Below, piece by piece: positions 57,424-64,000 of a DNA stretch of 64,000 nt. Numbering within the stretch: the first letter of the stretch is position 1; the number at the start of each line of letters is the position of its first letter. The stretch comes from Zeus faber (taxonomy: Eukaryota; Chordata; Actinopteri; Zeiformes; Zeidae), in NCBI GenBank assembly GCA_960531495.1, contig OY482865.1, positions 15,621,422 through 15,685,421 of the forward strand, given 5' to 3'. The position numbers were made by a program, and so were the translations under genes. Under the pieces are notes generated by a model that saw nothing but the letters and a program-made list of their open reading frames with translations, did not search any database and was not told the DNA's origin.

Positions 57424-58489
57424 GAATAGATATTAGTTGGAGGCACACATTTAATATCTGAAACAGCCCCATAGGATTCATTGACAAAATTGTCCAAATT
57501 GTTACTAGGAACATCATAGAAGTTATGAGTAACAATTTAATACTTACTAGTATCTAATAAATAAGTATGAGTACCTAATACATTTGCTTAAAATATAAGC
57601 AGCAGTCACTAAAAAAGTGATGATAAAATGTTAAATGTTAAAACAGCTTGCCACACACAAGAACGTACAGTGAGACAGTCCCTTCCTCTCCAGCGCCTGG
57701 AGTGCTCAAAGAAAAAACACCAACACACGCTGGGAGACAGATTTGCAGGAAATGTTCCGCACTATGCCCTGCTTCACTAAGGCGTCAGGTAGTAATGTCA
57801 TCCAGCCAATAGGACTGCGAAGAGGAGTGCTTCCAAAGGTGCATAATGGAGCTCACAAATGAAAAGAAACGGCAAATTCAGTGATCCTAAGCTCGACGGT
57901 AAAACGCTCGAGCCCCCCCGAGCGCTCGACATTTGATGATATTTTTCGGGGAGTGAGGGAACATGCCGGAAACGTTTCAGTACGAAGCCTTAACATGACA
58001 AACCTCGCAGCCGTGTCGGCCCGTGTCCCGCTGTGTACAACCGTCTCTTTCTTTCTCTCTCTGTCGCCCTCTAAAACCCTTATGACATCAGCCTGTCCTC
58101 CCTCTGTCTCGCCCACCGGGGCGGGGGGCAACGGAAATGGGTCGGTTCAGCGGAGCAAACGAAAAGAAAAAAGAGAAAAAGAAGAACCCACGAACGGAGG
58201 GGGGGGGGGGGACCAACAGCCCGACCACTGTCTGTGCTCAAACTAGCACATGGATTTAATGATGGAGGGGGAGAGAGGGAGACACTGTCCCTGTCCGGCG
58301 CCTTTGTTCATCCCCTAATCCACATTGACTGCCTCCATCAGGCCCATAATTGTCTTCCTGTTGCGTCCTCCTCGACTTCCGTCCTTCCGTCCTTCCATCC
58401 TTCCATTCTTCCATCCGTCCCTTCCCCCCGGTACGCACCTCGCACCATGATTTTCCATTCCCTCGACCTCGTTTTACCTTTCTCCATCT

Positions 58490-58529
<40 letters not shown>

Positions 58530-59570
58530 GCTCCGTACCCGGCGCTCTCCATTTTAGCGTCCGTAGAATTGGTGCAGCGGGGGGACGGACTTCGGTACAT
58601 AGCACCCTTAAATATAGCGTTTTGATCAAATTTGCTAACGAGGTTACCGGAGATCACAAGGTGTAGAATTTGACACGGCAAACAAGCCCTCCTTTGTTCG
58701 GGGCCTTTGAAAACCCAACCCGGGCCTGCCGCAGGCGCCCACACGCCCCGCGTGCGCGTGCGGCGTATCTCCGATTCAGGCATCGACGTGGTGACCTATC
58801 TGCTCTTAGCCGACCCCCCGCGTCCCCGGAGGAGTCCGATCGAAAGAGAGATGGAGGGATCTCTGGTGTAGGTTACCAGATTCGCCCGGGGGTCTGAACG
58901 CATTACGGTGGAGATGAGCCGCGGCATTGACGGGCAAATGGCCCCCGTCAGCCTCGATACACGCTCAGAAGCCAACTCCAACCGGGGTTATTGAGCGTGA
59001 ATATAGATGCCTTAGACTGGTCGAGCCCGGTGGCGGCGGCCACGCGGGTCAAAGAGGAAAAGCTGTAAATCCGCCCTCTCCGACGGGACTGTAAGGGTGG
59101 GGAGCACAAAAGGAGTCCAAACTAGCTTCGATCGGCCATCTATAGAGTAAGATAAAGAACGGCTGAGGCGAAGGTGTGTGAGGGTGTGTCAGTGTGTGTG
59201 TAGGCGGCCCGTCACCTCTCTCAATAGATCCATTTATGTTGACTATAGGGGAGTCGTTTTTCACCCCTAGTATTGACGTTTCCCCCCCCCCCCCGCGTAC
59301 TCCACCAGAGGCCACTCCGTCCTCCCCCACCCTCTTTTTGACCCCCCACTTAGGTTAACGCCCCGCCCCCCATTCAACACCACGACCACCAGAATGGAGG
59401 CCATTACGGAGCTGTTTGTGTTATCTTGGATTGCCGCTTTTCACATGATACCTCTCATGTGACTGGAGGCAGAATTGGTATTGATTTTCCTGGGTTTTCA
59501 GAGGAAGGCATACATACACTCGTACATTCCACAGTGTAGCCAGAACATGCGTTAAATTAAAATACACGCA

Positions 59571-59602
<32 letters not shown>

Positions 59603-62248
59603 CACATACACACACACACACACACAGATATGACAATCCAACAAACAGCGCTGCATGTAAACAGAACTGAATCCACGGCTTTAGCCTAATCTCTCTCTCT
59701 CTCTCTCTCTCTCCCTCTCTCTGTTCTGGTATGAAACCACACTCTCTCCGTCCCAATACAAATATTGCAAAAACACACACACACACACACACACACAAAT
59801 ACACGTAAAAATACACTGCCGGTGCTGGAAATACTGGAGGGAAACCAGAGACCACCGGTTGCCTAGCAACCGCTGAGCGGATGGAAGTCGCCGCTTCAGG
59901 CGATGTGCGGAAAATTATGTTGTGTACCTGGAACCAATAGGGAGAGCCGTAACAGGAGCCCACAGACTGTATGACCAATGAGAGAAGATTAAGGGAAGTT
60001 AAGTCCCGCCCGCATAGAGACATCTCCATTAATAGCAAGCAAACTGTAAGTACGACTGGCAACACACTCTGGGTGTCTGCGCTAACTACGGAATGTGTTT
60101 GTGTGAGTGCGTGTTTGCACTGCACAAACACATTCACACTCGCTCGCTCGCGCACGCGCGCACACACACACACACACACAAACACAATCTCCTCTCCTTC
60201 TTTACTACACGAAGAGGCAATCGTGCATCCAACTCCCAATAAGACGGTGAGCAGACGGAGGAAATGGAGTGTGATATTTTTTCTGGGTTATGAGATACTT
60301 CAAAGCCCCGCGATGGAATGGATAGGATTTCCACACCGCAGAGCCTCCCCGAGCTCTGCCGCGGCACGTGGGGATTGTGGGAACGCGTCGGGTGCGTGCA
60401 CATAGCATCTCGACGCGCGGCCTCTTCAAAGAGTCTATCTTTGAGATTCATTGTTGTCGGGCGGCCGTGCGCCCGACAACAGGGAGGGCGCGCACAGGGA
60501 CACAGGGAGGGCGATAAACACAGCGTAACTGGGTACGCAAGCACCAGAAAGCATCGAGCGGCCAGCGTTGGCTTTGGGGTCCAGGGCGATTTGCCATTGA
60601 CCGGCACGGCCAGATCAGCTTCGGAATCACAGTTGCACAATAGTGAAGAGTTGAAGAGTCGATACCGAGCGGACGCCCAGGGAGCGGACGGGACGAGGCT
60701 GAATGGAAGCCTTCCTGGATGGTGAAGACGCTCACAAACATTACACTCCAAAAACCCCGCCCACACACAGGGCGACAGACTAAAAGTCGTTGAAGGGGAA
60801 AATTGGACTGACGAAATGACCGACTTTCTGCGTTCCACAAGGACATCTGGACATCCGACTGAGAACAAATGGAAACAAAAAAAACAACATTCCCAGGCGT
60901 TTTCTTTCTTTAAATATTACCTGACAATCACGACAAAGACGCGTCCCAATTCATGCTGATCTACATAAACCAGTGATTTCTGGTTATGTAATCTACATAC
61001 GGCATGTAGTCAATGAAAGTGCGGTCGCTGTAAAACGTGATAAATGCATTGCCGGCATGTGAGTAGGGTCAAATATTGCAATAAAAAAAAAACTGAATAT
61101 CGAGCCTCTACCCACTTCAAAAACTATTATTGGTATTTAATTTAAGAGTTATCACAATTCTCCTGAAATGGATGTACTGTGCGTTCATTTTCAGTTAGAA
61201 TTAACTTGTTTTATTGTAAACGGCTCATGCATAAAGGTGAAAGGCGAGACAAATAGTGCACAACCGACGTGCCGCAACGGAGTTGACGAGACCGAGGGGG
61301 GAGAAAAGTTCAAGTTACCTTTCCGGCAGTCGTCTTCCTCCTCTCCTTCCTGCTTCCCGAAGCTTTTCCCCCTCCTCGCTCGGACCCTCCCACCTTAAAC
61401 GATCCTCCTCCTTTCTTGGAAGAAAAATGTGTCTTTTCTGCAGTGGATCATTTTTTATTTTATTTTTTTTCTTTCGAAATCAGGCTTATGACTGGTCCGC
61501 CTGCCGCAGGACTGATGCCTCTTTTTACCGTCTTCCCCCTTTCCGAGAGTAACCGTCCCCGCCAACAACCACCGCCATCCATTATTTCGGCAAAATAAGC
61601 GACTGGGGTTTTTTTGTCATTTTTTTTAATGTTCTGGTTTTTTTTTTTTACCCCCCTCAGAGTCAGCTTGTCAAGTCGGAAGTTGGGGACAGCAACTTTA
61701 AATTCCGGGAAGAAAGGGTCGCTCCCACTGCCACCACAAGCAATGGTGGGGGCTGAAGCTTGAAGAAGTTACCACACAAGAAACACGTGGAAGCTCACGC
61801 AGCATGTGCACACACACAGACACACACACACACACACACACACACAAGCAAACAAAGGTTACGGCTGTTGCTTGCCGTCCACGGTGACAGCCCGGGACGA
61901 CGGCGGGGACAGGAACTGAGTACTTTGTCATTTCAAACTTCACCGAGCTAAAACTCACGCGGCGTGACGGTCACGCCGTGGTCAAAGCCCCTGACGCAGA
62001 GAGCAGGAAATAAACAAACACAAACCATAACCGTAACCCCCTTTTTTTTTTTTCTTCTTCTTCTTTAAAACGCATTCAGGGTGCTCGCTGCCTCGCGGAA
62101 CTGAGACCGAGAGACGGAGAGAGAGAGAGAAGGTGGTGAAGAACAAAAGCTTCTGTTCTTCTCCCCCTCTCCATCACGACCACTCCACCATTAACCATGC
62201 CCTGCATCCTGTACTCCCCCCTCCCCGTCCCCATCACTTGATCACTGG
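57424..62248. other. anks1b intron, GC-rich patches and microsatellites
   Basis: Includes a CT tract (58493-58525), CA/ACGC tracts (59565-59630 and 59773-59796), a CT tract (59690-59713), C- and G-homopolymers (about 58199-58211 and 59281-59294) and CpG-rich DNA at 60320-60720. No protein-coding similarity was recognised on either strand. Confidence 0.55.
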
Positions 62249-62254
62249 ACTCAC
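62249..62254 (-). promoter_or_regulatory. strong minus-strand splice donor of a possible alternative first exon
   Basis: GAGAAAG/GTGAGT matches the vertebrate donor consensus exactly. It lies on the anks1b sense strand, 0.95 kb downstream of the CRE/E-box patch at 63198-63209. No acceptor-bounded coding exon was recognised upstream of it, which fits a first exon. Confidence 0.35.
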
Positions 62255-62478
62255 CTTTCTCCAGGAGAGGTGCGCGTGTCAGGGTGTGTGTGTGTGTGTG
62301 TGGGTGTGTGTGTGTGAGGGAGTAATTCCAAAACGAAGCCGCTGAGGAGCACACAGCTGAATTCCTCCACCTCTTTCTTTCCTTCTTCTCGTCTTCAGTC
62401 CTTTGGAACCTCTCTGCGCTCCCCTCGCTGTCCTCCGCTTTTCTGATTTTCCCCCCGTCCTCACACTCTTTCTGCCTC

Positions 62479-62800
62479 TCTCTCTCTCTCCCTCCCTCTC
62501 TCTCTCTCTCTCTCTCTCCCTCTCTCTCCCCGCAGCAGCAGCTTCTCTCAGCTCGGAGTCTTCCTCCGTCTCTCTTCGCCTTCTGTCCGTCTCCTCTCCT
62601 CTCCTCTTCTCCTTGTGCGCTCTCTTCTTGCCATTCCGCGAGCAGCCTCCTCACCATGAGCTCCCTCCCTCCCTCTCTCTCTCTCTCTCCCTCCCCCTCT
62701 CTCTCTCTCTCCCTCCCGCTCTCGCTATCTCTCTCTCTCTCTCTCTCTCTCTCCCTCTCTCCCCCCCTCCCCTCTCTCCCTCTCTCTCTCTCTCTGGCTC
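62479..62800 (+). repeat. CT-rich tract
   Basis: Long CT/CCCT array with interruptions, GA-rich on the anks1b sense strand. The long Arg/Glu frame on the minus strand (62076-62954) is produced by it. Confidence 0.95.
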
Positions 62801-62910
62801 TGCAGAGATTTCCAGCACTGTACAACTCCTCCTCTGCCTTCGGCTGCGGCAGCCAGACTACATCTCCTACATGTCTCTGCCTGAACGCACCGATCTGCAA
62901 CCCCCCAACA

Positions 62911-62957
<47 letters not shown>
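62911..62957 (+). repeat. CA microsatellite
   Basis: About 23 CA units. Confidence 0.97.
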
Positions 62958-62960
<3 letters not shown>

Positions 62961-63197
62961 TCCTCTCTCTATCTATCTATCTCTCAGTCTCTCTCCTCCA
63001 CTCACATAACACACACACACTCACACACCGCTCTCTGGATCTCTGGTCTGATCACTGTCTCTCTGGACCCTAATTACCCAGTTTAACCCCCCTATAAACA
63101 CACATACCAAACAGACGCCTGAACCAGACGCACGTCTCCGTTCTTTCAAAATTCTCAAATATTTGGCAACCTGTCCCGCGTGCCCCGTCAGCCCCGC

Positions 63198-63209
63198 CAC
63201 GTGACGTCA
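63198..63209. promoter_or_regulatory. overlapping E-box CACGTG and full CRE TGACGTCA
   Basis: CACGTG (63198-63203) and the palindromic CRE (63202-63209) overlap by two bases in a CpG-rich patch (63180-63320). Together they are the kind of composite site found in promoters bound by CREB/ATF and USF-type factors. Confidence 0.5.
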
Positions 63210-64000
63210 TCGCCAACGAGTCGAGGCAGAGCGAGCGGAGCGGCCGAGACCGGAACGGTCCTTCCCCCGTCTTTCTGACTCACCTTCCTACTTTGAGGCG
63301 CGTCGCTTTATTCCATGCGCCCCGCCGTGCAACGCTCCCAAACGACGGTGCGATATGACGAAAACTTAAGCTCCTCGTAATTCTCCCTCCCTCTATTTAT
63401 ACATCACAGTATGTACGTACAGTGGATGTTCAGATGGGTGTTGGAACACGTCGCCCGTGGGGGAAACCTTAGCCCCCGCGGCGCGATGTCATCGAGACTA
63501 TTCCCGTCCCCTCGCCGCGAGGCCACGGGAAGGAGAACGAGGTTGAGATACAGATTTTTGCACGTGACATCTTTCACAGTCGGCTTGGATTTGGCGGAGG
63601 GTGGTTTTTTGAAACTTTTATTCCATTTTTCTTAAATTTTTTTGCGAGAGGGAGAGAAAATTCTGCCGCAGAGCAAGTAAACGGCGAGAGTCACTCCGAA
63701 CGAGCTCAATCGCGGATGAATCGGCAGCAGCGGCGGCGGCGGCCCCGGGTTCATAGTTTGCTCGGTGCTGGCGCCGCCCACGCCACCCTCCCGCTGCGCC
63801 GGACCGCGGCATCGCACAAGCCGAGGCCAGATGAGGCTGCGTGAGCGAGTGAGCGAGTGAGTACAGTAAGCGGTGAGGAGTTTGGGACCATCAAGTACAC
63901 CGCAGTCCTCAGGAAAGGAAAAACAAAATCCACCTACGCGAAAATAATATGAACGCCAACCGCCAACAACCAGACTCGTGCATTTCACACGTTTTATTTT

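Larger units (their letters stand above)
50206..64000 (-). other. anks1b intron (at least 13.8 kb), repeat-rich
   Basis: No further SAM or ankyrin exon was recognised on the minus strand. It contains the hAT remnant (50290-51740), a GA minisatellite (52830-53034), GT/CA blocks (53177-54213), the satellite of about 22-bp units (55010-57423), GC-rich DNA (57850-60900), pyrimidine tracts (62479-62800) and a CpG-rich patch (63180-63320). An unrecognised short exon cannot be excluded. Confidence 0.6.

Noticed and set aside
59421-60239. 272-codon minus-strand open frame
   Set aside because: Low-complexity runs from GT and GA tracts joined by unremarkable sequence; no recognisable motif or splice structure.
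62076-62954. 292-codon minus-strand open frame
   Set aside because: Made almost wholly of CA- and GA-repeat translation (VCVC, RERE runs). It has no domain, and the frame follows from repeat periodicity.

Overview
The window looks like nuclear DNA of a teleost fish. It carries very dense CA/GT microsatellites, an RTE-type LINE, Tc1-like and hAT DNA transposons and a tRNA-derived SINE of the kind common in fish genomes, and spliced exons of two vertebrate genes. I inferred all of this by reading the sequence; no database was searched.

Two host genes lie tail to tail, as APAF1 and ANKS1B do in human 12q23. On the plus strand, the last coding exon of apaf1 (the end of the apoptosome WD40 region) ends at 13319, followed by a 3'UTR with two AATAAA signals. 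I recognise no earlier apaf1 exon, so 1-13172 is taken as its last intron. On the minus strand, eight consecutive 3' coding exons of anks1b (AIDA-1) lie between 50205 and 28040. They encode 338 residues: the end of the second SAM domain, a basic linker, the whole PTB/PID domain and the C-terminal tail. All eight are in phase 0. The upstream anks1b exons were not found and probably lie beyond 64000.

Layout: 1-13172, presumed apaf1 intron, with an RTE-X-like LINE (5700-8016), a large foldback element around a Ty3/gypsy integrase fossil (10577-11318) and an adjoining pair of LTR-like direct repeats (11322-12007). 13173-14450, apaf1 end. 14450-25290, intergenic, with two internally deleted Tc1-like copies that share one deletion junction. 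25290-28039, presumed anks1b 3'UTR. 28154-34150, last anks1b intron, with an unrecognised repeat family in at least five pieces. 34151-37241, the PTB exon cluster. 37242-44591, an intron with an unrecognised two-exon gene fragment and an L1-like LINE piece on the plus strand. 44592-50205, three more exons and a SINE. 50206-64000, an intron with a broken hAT element, a GA minisatellite, a 2.4-kb satellite of about 22-bp units, and a CpG-rich segment that could be an internal promoter.

The most notable observation is that the 72-nt exon opening the PTB core lies, with both its splice sites, between a 68-nt GT tract and a 78-nt CA tract. The two tracts are perfect complements and could loop the exon out of the pre-mRNA. 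No wholly new multi-gene system was seen.
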